Assembly: GCA_018365455.1 (NCBI GenBank)
Contig: JAGZJZ010000084.1
Coordinates: 1-23,813 of the forward strand
Length of the DNA stretch: 23,813 nucleotides
Reading direction: 5' to 3'
Source of the DNA: Clostridiales bacterium
GTDB taxonomy: Bacteria; Bacillota; Clostridia; Lachnospirales; Lachnospiraceae
This document shows, in pieces, positions 1 to 7,421 of the stretch. The notes beneath the pieces are model-generated. The model had not been told where the DNA came from, searched no databases, and was given only the letters and a program-made list of their open reading frames with translations. A program made the position numbers and the translations under genes. Every line of letters starts with the position of its first letter. The first letter of the stretch is position 1.

Positions 1-102
1 GGTTGGTATCAGGTAAAAAAACATTACGTTCAAAATGAGTATGGAAACCGGTTTTATTTAGATACTTATGAAGCTAAATGGCTCGCCTTTCATCCTGAAT
101 AG
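1..102 (+). CDS. C-terminal end of an unidentified protein (partial at window edge)
   Basis: An open frame runs from the first base to a TAG at 100-102, giving 33 residues that end in TYEAKWLAFHPE. The composition is rich in Tyr, Trp and Lys, as in a real protein tail, and a rho-independent terminator follows 13 bases after the stop, which supports a genuine gene end. The upstream part lies outside the window, so the family cannot be named. It could also be the tail of a decayed gene. Confidence 0.45.
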   Translation, partial: GWYQVKKHYVQNEYGNRFYLDTYEAKWLAFHPE

Positions 103-115
103 CAATAAAGTAAAA

Positions 116-157
116 ACACCGATACCCAATATAAAACCCGGCATCGGTGTATTTGTT
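116..157 (+). terminator. Rho-independent terminator after the partial gene
   Basis: ACACCGATACC (116-126) pairs with GGCATCGGTGT (140-150), 11 bp with one A/C mismatch. The loop is AT-rich and the stem is followed by ATTTGTTGTTT. Position just after the stop at 102 fits termination on the plus strand. Confidence 0.6.
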
Positions 158-277
158 GTTTACGCTTTTGAACAGGCCGCCAAACAATATTCAATTGTAA
201 GACTTATGCCGAACCACGGACAACGATGTAAGGAGATTTTCTATTTTCTTTACATGGCATAGCACCTCCGCTCTTGG

Positions 278-328
278 AATTAACACAACCAGAGAAGAAT
301 CCATCCTTCTGCTCTGGTTGTGTTAATT
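278..328. repeat. Perfect 17-bp inverted repeat
   Basis: AATTAACACAACCAGAG at 278-294 is the exact reverse complement of 312-328, with a 17-nt spacer. Neither side carries a clear T-run, so it is not a standard terminator in either direction. It may be a bidirectional hairpin, a protein-binding site or a small mobile-element remnant. Confidence 0.6.
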
Positions 329-659
329 GTGCCAGGGGAAATTCTATTTTGTTTCTTGATTTGTCCTGCTATCATCCTATATTTTGCGAATTTTTTCACT
401 AACAATTTAATACAAGTATGTCAGGAAGATTTAGCAGCATTCCTGTATAGATATTGTTAATACTCATTGCTGCATACAAATATAGGTTCTATTTTTCTTC
501 ATCTTCATCTGTCAGTTTCAGACTGACACTAAAATCATCGCCTATAAATATTATGCGTAGGAAGCTGTGTGATATAGAATTTAGTTAAAAAATTGATATA
601 GAAAATCCGATTATTTCATTTTTTTCGTCATAAATCCAGAATCATTTAGGGAATCTTCT
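329..659. other. AT-rich intergenic stretch downstream of the histidine kinase
   Basis: No convincing gene is present. On the minus strand a short open frame of about 30 codons ends at the TAG at 489-491 with the protein-like tail LKLTDEDEEK. It has no start codon or ribosome site and may be a remnant or chance. A 7-bp hairpin lies at 510-528. No strong terminator for the kinase gene ending at 660 was found. Confidence 0.4.
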
Positions 660-1976
660 TTACCTATCTACTATTGGAAATAAAAGTATAATCCGAAAGA
701 AATCCTTATCCTTCTCAACAATACACTTTCCGCCCATCTGTTTCATCATATTTTTTATGTTCTGTATACCAATCTTAGTGCTCTCCACTTTTTCTTCAAG
801 TTCTCGGATCTTATTTTCAAACATAAAACCAACCATACGAGCTTCCTTTACAGATGAAATCACCACTGGTTGGGATGTAGACGCATATTTTACGATATTC
901 GAGGTCATATTATCCAAGATTCGCATCACATAGTCCGTTGATATCCTAAGGAAACAATCCGTCCATGACACATGGAATGCGACAGAAAACCCGTTCTGTT
1001 CCAGATAACTGCATGTTTCCGAGAACAGGTCATAAAAGAGTACCTCATATTGCTCTGGTTCTTCCAGTTCCACTTCTTCTTCCCCTGTGATCAAGGAATA
1101 TTCAAACAAGTGGTCTGTCAGGTATTTCATACGATGTGCTTTTTGACCAATCTTCTCCAGATACTCCATAAGCTGTTCTTCGTTTTTATATTTGCCTTTC
1201 TTCAGAATCTCTGTGTAGAGCATAATGGAAGTTATCGGCGTTCGCAGGTCATGGGACATCTCCGTAACATTCCTCTGGTTTTCCCGTACAATCTCTGCTT
1301 CCTGCAGAATGAGGTTCTGGAAAGCGATCCGCATGCTGTTAAGCCCCTCTGCCAGAGTCCCAAGCTCATCCTTCCCCTTTACGGTAATCGCATAATCCAG
1401 GCTCCCTCCTTCCAAAATCTCTATTTCAGAGCTGAGCGTCCTGATATAGTCCATCTTACGACGAATACCCAAGAGGACAAGCACCAGGAACAATACAAAA
1501 GAAAAAAGCAGTTCGGTAATTAGGAGATAATTGTAATATTGATAGCTGTATGCACCCGTAATAATTACTTCTGCAGAACCATCGGAAAATTCCACAATAT
1601 AATAACTTTCCCATGCATAATTGCCAGCGGCAATCTCTTCTTCCCAGATTTCCTGATCCGGGTAATCCGAATCAAAAACCTGAATCTCATCCTTGTAAAT
1701 CTTAACAGACAGAATTTTCTGCTTCTTTAGCCATATATTCAAAGCATCAGTATCTCTGGACGAAAGTTGTTTCTGCCTGATATAATTCTGGAATTTGTCA
1801 ATATATTCCTGATTCTTCCTGTCTATATAGCCTGTTTCTTCCAGATATTTATCAACCAGATACTCCCCCGCAAGATCTAATCCCCAAAAAGCCACAACTG
1901 CTACAAAAGCTGAGATAAGTAACAACCGCAGCAGTTGAGCATAAATAGAGTCTTTTTTATTCGTTGCCTGCGTCAA
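660..1976 (-). CDS. Membrane sensor histidine kinase (VanS-like), last gene of the dlt-like operon
   Basis: Two-component sensor kinase of 438 residues from the chosen start. Visible are TM1 at about 16-36, an extracytoplasmic loop of about 115 residues, TM2 at about 150-171, a HAMP segment to about 222 (DELGTLAEGLNSM), the HisKA box MSHDLRTPITS with phospho-acceptor His242, and an ATPase domain with N-box LDNMTSNIVKYAS. The ATP lid is short. There is no DxGxG motif, and the G2-like segment reads ESTKIGI, where related clostridial kinases usually have STGIGL. I chose the TTG at 1976 because AAAGGGG lies 7-8 bases upstream. An ATG at 2030 in the same frame would overlap the response regulator by 74 bases. 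The 20-base overlap with the regulator gene shows translational coupling. The likely partner is the adjacent regulator; the stimulus is unknown, perhaps cell-envelope stress or cationic peptides (inference). Confidence 0.9.
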   Translation of the reverse strand: MTQATNKKDSIYAQLLRLLLISAFVAVVAFWGLDLAGEYLVDKYLEETGYIDRKNQEYIDKFQNYIRQKQLSSRDTDALNIWLKKQKILSVKIYKDEIQVFDSDYPDQEIWEEEIAAGNYAWESYYIVEFSDGSAEVIITGAYSYQYYNYLLITELLFSFVLFLVLVLLGIRRKMDYIRTLSSEIEILEGGSLDYAITVKGKDELGTLAEGLNSMRIAFQNLILQEAEIVRENQRNVTEMSHDLRTPITSIMLYTEILKKGKYKNEEQLMEYLEKIGQKAHRMKYLTDHLFEYSLITGEEEVELEEPEQYEVLFYDLFSETCSYLEQNGFSVAFHVSWTDCFLRISTDYVMRILDNMTSNIVKYASTSQPVVISSVKEARMVGFMFENKIRELEEKVESTKIGIQNIKNMMKQMGGKCIVEKDKDFFRIILLFPIVDR

Positions 1977-2673
1977 ACTTATACCCCTTTCCCCATACAG
2001 TCTTAATATACTTCGGATATTTAGGATCATCTTCTATTTTTACTCTCAACTTCCGAATATGAACCATTACCGTACTGTTACAGGAATAGAAATATGGTTC
2101 ATCCCACACACTTTCATAAAGATTCTGAGCCGAAAAAATCTTTTTGGGATGTTGCATTAGCAACAACAAAATATGATACTCAATATCAGACAGTTCTTTT
2201 TCTACACCATTTACATATACCTCATTAAAGGATTCATGTGCCCGGATTTCCCTGATTTCCAGATATGGTTCTTCTTTGTCAGACCCCGATGCATTTCTTC
2301 CCATATAAACATTATAACGCCGCATCAGCGCTTTAACTCTTCCCAAAAGTTCTGCATAGGAGAATGGTTTCGGAAGATAATCATCTCCTCCCGCCATAAG
2401 TCCAATTAATTTATCTGATTCTTGTGCTTTAGCGGTAAGAAAAAGTACAGGAACAGTAGATACCTTACGAATTTCCTCACAAGTACGAAGTCCTGACATT
2501 CCCGGCATCATTACATCCAAAATAACTAAATCTGTATTCTCATCCAGAAGTTCCAGCCCCTTACTACCGTTTTCCGCTTCCTGAACACTATAATTTTCAC
2601 TTTCTAAAAGGATACGTACACCCTCACGAATATCTTCATCATCTTCTACAATCAATACATGTTCTTTACTCAT
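1957..2673 (-). CDS. OmpR/VanR-family response regulator
   Basis: A full-length 238-residue regulator. The receiver domain (about 5-118) has the acidic pair at the start (VEDDED), phospho-acceptor Asp53 in VILDVMMPG, the FLTAKA Thr and the LPKPF Lys. The C-terminal winged helix (about 140-235) ends in the family-typical KTVWGKGYKF. The ATG at 2673 is preceded by GCGGGG at suitable spacing and overlaps the tail of the psd pseudogene, so the gene was inherited as the next cistron of the dlt-like operon. It probably binds the repeated TTTAGA/TTAAGA elements at 10722, 11075 and 12457, because OmpR-type regulators bind direct repeats near -35. That link is inference. Confidence 0.93.
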   Translation of the reverse strand: MSKEHVLIVEDDEDIREGVRILLESENYSVQEAENGSKGLELLDENTDLVILDVMMPGMSGLRTCEEIRKVSTVPVLFLTAKAQESDKLIGLMAGGDDYLPKPFSYAELLGRVKALMRRYNVYMGRNASGSDKEEPYLEIREIRAHESFNEVYVNGVEKELSDIEYHILLLLMQHPKKIFSAQNLYESVWDEPYFYSCNSTVMVHIRKLRVKIEDDPKYPKYIKTVWGKGYKFDAGNE

Positions 2674-3394
2674 ACTGTATTCCCCGCTTTCTTTTGAAAA
2701 TCCCTACCATTGTTCCCATGCGAACTTACGTTTCTTGATCCTGCATGATTCTTTTTTCAATTTTTACCCTATTTTTTCTAACAATATCAAAATCTAGAAC
2801 CACCAAATTCAAAATAGCCTTTTTCCTGGTCCTGTAAAACCTTGCTGCCGCTATGATTATTACAAATTTTTCCTACTCGAAGTGCCCCAATCTCCATATG
2901 TATCACATATCCCAAAAGATTAGGCTTAATCTTGTCTCTATCGCAGATATTAAAATATTTGTGGTAATGCCTTGGAGTCAGGCTAAATATCATACAGTAT
3001 CCTCCTAAAAACTTCTTCGCCAATGCAATGCTGTCAAATAATTGTTCCAAATGATATTCTGTATTTTTAATCTTATATGTTCCACTTTCTTCTATAGGAT
3101 ATACACTCAAATATCCATCACATGGATTGATCAGATGATTTTATGTTATATCAATCCGTTCTTTGTTTCGTTTCCGTATAAAAAAATCGTTAAAATACTT
3201 ATAACCCTTTTTTCTTATTCATCTATATTTATCCCTTGCTTTTTCACAAACACAGACACCAGCCATCTGTAAAATTTGGAGTTTAAAAAGATTCCCATTT
3301 GCCGTGACACTCACAGTTGAACTAAAATTTTCAATATGCTCCGGCCGGGCACTGTCTGATATAAAAAACGAATCAGCAAAGTTTTTTTCTTCAT
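2666..3394 (-). pseudogene. psd: Phosphatidylserine decarboxylase, decayed
   Basis: Pieces of a clostridial Psd can be read in order across three frames. The start is MKKKTLLIRFLYQTVPGRS, its ATG overlapping the pssA stop as ATGA. Next come VSRQMGIFLNSKFYRW, then NPCDGYLSVYPIEE, then EKGYFEFGGS, then KNRVKIEKRIMQDQET and a tail ending on the response-regulator start. Lesions are an in-frame TGA after ILVQL, a TAA with a frameshift in an A-run after GINIDE, a TAA before NHLINPCDG, a frameshift directly after the GGS of the autocatalytic pyruvoyl site, another A-run frameshift and a TAA after QDQET. The intact middle, about 2787-3110 plus its upstream codons, cannot give enzyme because the self-cleavage site is disrupted. 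Psd would convert phosphatidylserine to phosphatidylethanolamine, so its loss next to an intact pssA is notable. Confidence 0.88.
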
Positions 3395-4035
3395 ACTTCT
3401 AACCCTAAACCCATTAATAGAATAACAAATTCTATCAGTCCCGTAAACACTATCCCTATTTTCCCCGCTAAATAAGGTTTTTTCACTTTGAAAGGTAATA
3501 TAAATGCCACCGCCATCATTACAAGAACTGTCTGCCAAAGCCCTCGGCTTCCATATGAAATTCTGTTTCCAATCATATAAAATGCTGGCAACAATAATGC
3601 AGACGCAGTTACCGGAAGTCCAAGATAATATGACCTCCTCCCACTTTCTATTTTCTGTCTTTCTTCCTCCATTACATTAAAATACGCCAGACGAATCAAG
3701 GCACATAACACATACAAGCAACACACCAGAAATCCCAAATAACTTTTACCGCTGATATTGTATGTAAATAATGCCGGGAGGACCCCAAAGCAAACCAAAT
3801 CACTTAGTGAATCTATCTGAATACCAAATTTCTTTTCCTGTTCGTCACGCTGTTTTGTAGCAGCAATCGTACCATCAAACATATCACAGACACCTGCTAT
3901 CATAAGACATAGAACCGCCTGCCGATACCAGCCTTCCATTGTATATATAATCCCGGTAAATCCCACCAGCATTCCCAGATACGTTAGTACCACTGTGTAA
4001 TTATAATAACCGTTTAATTTTTTCCTTTCTTCCAT
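3391..4035 (-). CDS. pssA: CDP-diacylglycerol-serine O-phosphatidyltransferase (PssA-like)
   Basis: A polytopic membrane enzyme of 214 residues in the CDP-alcohol phosphatidyltransferase family. In this family it would join CDP-diacylglycerol and serine to give phosphatidylserine. The catalytic signature runs from Asp51: D51-x2-D54-G55-x2-A58, then G71-x3-D75-x3-D79 (CDMFDGTIAAT ... FGIQIDSLSD). All four metal-binding Asp are present, but the position after A58 that is normally Arg is Ala. Several hydrophobic helices follow. It starts 26 bases after the VTT gene with a GAGAGGTGAAG ribosome site and overlaps psd by 4 bases. The Arg-to-Ala change could reduce activity or alter alcohol specificity; the serine assignment rests on overall resemblance to clostridial PssA. 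Confidence 0.85.
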   Translation of the reverse strand: MEERKKLNGYYNYTVVLTYLGMLVGFTGIIYTMEGWYRQAVLCLMIAGVCDMFDGTIAATKQRDEQEKKFGIQIDSLSDLVCFGVLPALFTYNISGKSYLGFLVCCLYVLCALIRLAYFNVMEEERQKIESGRRSYYLGLPVTASALLLPAFYMIGNRISYGSRGLWQTVLVMMAVAFILPFKVKKPYLAGKIGIVFTGLIEFVILLMGLGLEV

Positions 4036-4061
4036 CTCTCTTCTTCACCTCTCCCCACGGC

Positions 4062-4646
4062 CTATGATGCCGCCGTAGAAAATATAATACTGTATGCCAA
4101 AATACACCATGGTTTTCCAACAATAATAATTGCTGCAAATTTACGGAAACTCATTTTCGTAATCCCTGTAAAATAGCAAAAATAATCGTCTGGAAACAGA
4201 GGCAGTACCATACCAAGAAAAAGCAGAACCGTATAGGATTTGCTTTCAGCAGCCCATCCAGCCCATTTATCATATTTTTTTCCTGGAAACATCTTACTCA
4301 CAAGCCCCTGTCCATACTTTCTGGCAAGGATAAAAGCAATAAGGGAGCCCATTGAAATTCCTATATAATTGCACCAGAATCCTCCTGCCCATCCAAACAT
4401 AACAGCACCTACTATGCATCCAAGAAATCCAGGCAGCACGGGCAGTACCACTTGGACTGCCTGAACCGTCACTAATACAACTGGTGCCAGCAATCCAAAT
4501 CCGGCTATATATTGTTGTAATGTCTCCGCAGAATCAAATTTTCCATCCAGATATGCTTTAATCAATACCCCACAAAGCGCTATACAGAATATGAAAAACA
4601 ATGCAGTCATTCTCTTTTTCCATTTTTCAGCCTGTTCTATCATCAT
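4062..4646 (-). CDS. VTT-domain (TVP38/TMEM64, DedA-like) membrane protein
   Basis: 194 residues with TM segments at about 13-31, 45-85, 90-107 and 140-190. The central hydrophobic block with paired glycines and prolines (VLPVLPGFLGCIVGAVMFG), followed by FARKYGQ-like and PLFPDDYFCY segments, is typical of the VTT/SNARE-associated family. Family members have been tied to lipid scrambling or transport of undecaprenyl and phospholipid carriers. It overlaps the SGNH gene by 20 bases and precedes pssA, so it is co-translated with surface-modification and lipid genes. A role in moving a lipid substrate across the membrane for this pathway is inference. No membrane-external domain is seen. Confidence 0.85.
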   Translation of the reverse strand: MMIEQAEKWKKRMTALFFIFCIALCGVLIKAYLDGKFDSAETLQQYIAGFGLLAPVVLVTVQAVQVVLPVLPGFLGCIVGAVMFGWAGGFWCNYIGISMGSLIAFILARKYGQGLVSKMFPGKKYDKWAGWAAESKSYTVLLFLGMVLPLFPDDYFCYFTGITKMSFRKFAAIIIVGKPWCILAYSIIFSTAAS

Positions 4647-5616
4647 TTTTTATCATCACTTTCAGATTATCTTCTGCCTTTTGACTATATTCTTCCGCTT
4701 CCTTATCCCATGCTGCATAAGGAGCTTCCCCACGATGATCCGGAAGTTCATACTCCGACTTTAAATACTCTCCCAGATATTTCGTGACTTTCTGTGCACC
4801 AGAAATATTTAAATGATCCCCCTTATCCAAACTGTCTGTCTTCCAGTCTATCCCTACTTCATTTAATTTCAGATTCAGGTCTAAATAATCCAATGAATGC
4901 TCTGTTGCATAGGTACGAACACTATTATGTCTGCGATAATTATAGTTTACAGGGGACGGTGTACCAAGCAAAAGCAGTTTTACATTCTTCTCTTTGCAAA
5001 GTTCCTCAATTTTTTCCATATATGTTATAACAGTATCCGTCATCTCTTCTCTTTGCTCCGTTTCCTGCATATACTCCCCCTTCTCATATGGATGCACATC
5101 ACAGCGAAAAGCAAAACCTTTATAATTTTCTTCCGGATACTGCTTTTCTATCAAAAATGATTTCCAAATGTCATGACAACGAAAGATAGGAATATAATGA
5201 TTTCCCCACGCTTCAATGGTTTCCCTCAAACTTGCCAGCCCAGGATTTCCTCGAAACATCACATTTGTTTCCAAAATCACCAATTTGGGTGACTGTGTTT
5301 CCAATGCTGTTTCCAACATATGATAGGTTTCCTGTATCTCTTGTCCGGATTGCCCGCATACATAAGTCGTTATCCCGTGATATTTCCATAATACCATCGG
5401 AGAAATTGCGGAATAACTTAAACTATCTCCTAACACAATCACATCTATACTTTTTTCCGGTTCTCTTAAGATCCGGAACACACTTTTATTTCTACTGTGT
5501 ACCAAATTATCATTTTCTATTAATACTGTCTCCATTTTGTTTGATACTCCCGCAAAAATGGCAAACAGGATAACAAAAAAAGTAAGGTTTTTTACAATCT
5601 TCTTAAAATCCCGCAT
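4627..5616 (-). CDS. Membrane-anchored SGNH-fold protein (DltD/AlgX-like partner of the MBOAT)
   Basis: 329 residues: one N-terminal signal anchor (about 11-25) and an extracytoplasmic SGNH domain. Block I is VLGDSLSYSA (Ser65), block II the Gly of CGQSGQ, block III the Asn of LETN (Asn118), and the last block is LDKGDHLNISG (Asp264/Asp267, His268). Proteins of this layout (DltD, AlgJ/AlgX, PatB) work outside the membrane with an MBOAT exporter to place or remove acyl groups on polymers. The gene overlaps the MBOAT gene by 14 bases, the usual arrangement. The C-terminal 50 residues are charged and probably disordered. It is shorter than typical DltD and resembles it only by fold, so the acceptor cannot be named. 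Confidence 0.85.
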   Translation of the reverse strand: MRDFKKIVKNLTFFVILFAIFAGVSNKMETVLIENDNLVHSRNKSVFRILREPEKSIDVIVLGDSLSYSAISPMVLWKYHGITTYVCGQSGQEIQETYHMLETALETQSPKLVILETNVMFRGNPGLASLRETIEAWGNHYIPIFRCHDIWKSFLIEKQYPEENYKGFAFRCDVHPYEKGEYMQETEQREEMTDTVITYMEKIEELCKEKNVKLLLLGTPSPVNYNYRRHNSVRTYATEHSLDYLDLNLKLNEVGIDWKTDSLDKGDHLNISGAQKVTKYLGEYLKSEYELPDHRGEAPYAAWDKEAEEYSQKAEDNLKVMIKNDDRTG

Positions 5617-7192
5617 AAATCAAATCTACCTGCTGATATCCGATTCCGTATGCACCGAAAATAACTACCGCAAGAATCAATCCATAGTAGACTGCCCACC
5701 TTACCGGAAACCATAATTTTCGGAGCCCAAGTTCGCCCAACAGTTCCCTTTCTCTTATCGTTCCAACGAAGGCCACTACCACACATCCGGCTGTAATGAT
5801 AAGATAATCCGCCTTATCCAGGCCAAATGTCAGGAATGTGCCATCCCATAAATTCTGCAATTCAAAATTGTTAAAAATACTCCTGAACATTCTTAACCCC
5901 GCATATAATCCATTTGCCCGGAAAAAAAGTTCTCCTGTAAAAATAATGATCCATGTCTTTAAAATCTGGGGGATTTTAAAGTATAGCGCATCCTCATTTA
6001 TATGGCAGATTTTTATGAATTTATTTCTTGCGGGTTCCAGTGCAATCCCACCTAAAAGAATCACAAAATAGTACATACCATAAAAAATATAACTCCATCT
6101 CGGTCCGTGCCACAGTCCATTGCAAACCCATACCGGGAAAAGTGCAAATGCGGAAACACCCAATTTTGTTATGTATTTTTCCAAATATTTCCGGCCAAAC
6201 CGATTCCATTTCTTGACGATTCCAGATACTGACACTGGATAAAAAACATAGGCTTTAAACCATGCCCCCAGGGTAATATGCCACCGTCTCCAAAAATCTG
6301 CAGCATTGCGTGCCATAAAAGGCTGTCGGAAATTTTCCGGTAAGACTACCCCAAACAGTTTACCGCTCCCAATAATAATGTCCATGCAACCGGAAAATTC
6401 CATATACAGTTGAACAGTATACGCCACTGCCGCTGCTACAACAATTACGCCACTATATTTTTCATAATTTTCAAAAACAGCTGTTACGAATACATACAGC
6501 CGATCTGCAATGATCATCTTCTTAAATAATCCCCAGAGAATACGTACAATGCCCTGTGACAGATTTTCTCCTGTAATCGCCTTTCCTTCCCATAAAGCAT
6601 CCGCTGTCTGGGGATACATGCTGATCGGCCCTTCCATAATCTGTGGAAAAAATCCAAGAAACAAAGCTATTTTCCCCGGATGCTGCTGTGCGGTAATCTT
6701 CTCCCAGTACACATCTGCCATATAGCCGATAGCCTGCAGTGTATAGAAAGAAATCCCAATGGGGAGTAACAGTTCTTTTGCCGTCAAAAGAATCGGACTT
6801 CCTGCAGCCTCCAGCACAATATTCGCATTCCTTGCAAAAAAATTATAATATTTTAAATATGCCAGAACCGACAGCAACAATATAACTCCACCAGCAAGTA
6901 CTATTTTTTCTTTCTTCTTATATTGCTTTTTAATACCGGCACATTCCTTCCAGTCTTTCCCTGCAGTTTCCATTTTAGATTGCAGTTTCAAATCAGCCAG
7001 CCATACACCGATATAGTGAGTAAACATGGTAGTGCCAATCAAGTAAATCACAAGTTTTCCACTGATCATCCAAAAAAACACATACCCAGATAATAATAAT
7101 GTCAGCCAACGTATCTTTTTAGGTGTAAACTGATAAACCAAAAGTACAATCGGAAGGAATACAAACAAATATAGTGACGTATGATAAGCCAT
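5603..7192 (-). CDS. MBOAT-family O-acyltransferase (AlgI-like)
   Basis: 529 residues with about ten or more hydrophobic segments. Family signatures are LPIGISFYTLQAIGYMADVY (about 143-162), FWRRWHITLG (His305) and CNGLWHGPRW (catalytic His362). Length and the LPIGISFYTLQ motif are closer to AlgI/PatA, which transfer acetyl groups to alginate or peptidoglycan, than to DltB, which is nearer 400 residues. Yet it sits directly behind a carrier-protein gene (1-base gap; AGGAG ribosome site 7 bases before ATG), as DltB does. The likely role is to take an acyl or aminoacyl group from the carrier and pass it through the membrane to the SGNH partner. The acceptor (teichoic acid, glycolipid, exopolysaccharide or peptidoglycan) is not shown by sequence. 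Confidence 0.9.
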   Translation of the reverse strand: MAYHTSLYLFVFLPIVLLVYQFTPKKIRWLTLLLSGYVFFWMISGKLVIYLIGTTMFTHYIGVWLADLKLQSKMETAGKDWKECAGIKKQYKKKEKIVLAGGVILLLSVLAYLKYYNFFARNANIVLEAAGSPILLTAKELLLPIGISFYTLQAIGYMADVYWEKITAQQHPGKIALFLGFFPQIMEGPISMYPQTADALWEGKAITGENLSQGIVRILWGLFKKMIIADRLYVFVTAVFENYEKYSGVIVVAAAVAYTVQLYMEFSGCMDIIIGSGKLFGVVLPENFRQPFMARNAADFWRRWHITLGAWFKAYVFYPVSVSGIVKKWNRFGRKYLEKYITKLGVSAFALFPVWVCNGLWHGPRWSYIFYGMYYFVILLGGIALEPARNKFIKICHINEDALYFKIPQILKTWIIIFTGELFFRANGLYAGLRMFRSIFNNFELQNLWDGTFLTFGLDKADYLIITAGCVVVAFVGTIRERELLGELGLRKLWFPVRWAVYYGLILAVVIFGAYGIGYQQVDLIYAGF

Positions 7193-7193
7193 T

Positions 7194-7421
7194 TTATCTC
7201 TCCTGCAACCTTAGTATCATCTCTCTCATAGCCTCCACAGAATTGAAATTCCCCGGTATCATCTCAGATGCTTCAATCTCTATTGAAAAAGCTTCTTCTA
7301 ATTCGGACACCAGTGAAATTACCCCGAAAGAATCCAATATCCGATCATCTATCAGGGCATCTTCCTTCTCCCATGCAATACTGTTATCAAGTTCTGTTAA
7401 AATATTCATCAAAGTGTCCAT
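7194..7421 (-). CDS. Acyl/peptidyl carrier protein (DltC-like)
   Basis: 75 residues, the normal size for DltC or an ACP. The phosphopantetheine site is RILDSFGVISLV with Ser31, followed by the family-typical helix ELEEAFSIEI. The DSFG form is closer to DltC and other aminoacyl carriers than to fatty-acid ACP (DSLD). The ATG at 7421 lies inside the end of the decarboxylase gene (35-base overlap) and has AAAAGGAG 7 bases upstream, so that start is well supported. It needs a phosphopantetheinyl transferase encoded elsewhere. Its position between a ligase/decarboxylase pair and an MBOAT suggests it carries an amino-acid-derived group to the membrane. Confidence 0.92.
   Translation of the reverse strand: MDTLMNILTELDNSIAWEKEDALIDDRILDSFGVISLVSELEEAFSIEIEASEMIPGNFNSVEAMREMILRLQER

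Noticed and set aside
204..260. An 18-codon minus-strand frame with GGAGGTG before its ATG
   Set aside because: Spacing to the ATG is too short, the peptide (MPCKENRKSPYIVV...) is not recognised and no coding signal follows; it may be a gene remnant but cannot be supported.
68..262. A 64-codon plus-strand open frame
   Set aside because: It runs through the terminator at 116-157, has no ribosome site and overlaps the end of the preceding gene in another frame.
972..1523. A 183-codon plus-strand open frame
   Set aside because: It is antisense to the HAMP-kinase region of the histidine kinase, which has full domain support.
660..2673. Vancomycin-resistance (vanRS) cluster
   Set aside because: The two-component system resembles VanR/VanS, but no vanH, ligase, vanX or vanT gene is present; the neighbours are surface acylation genes.
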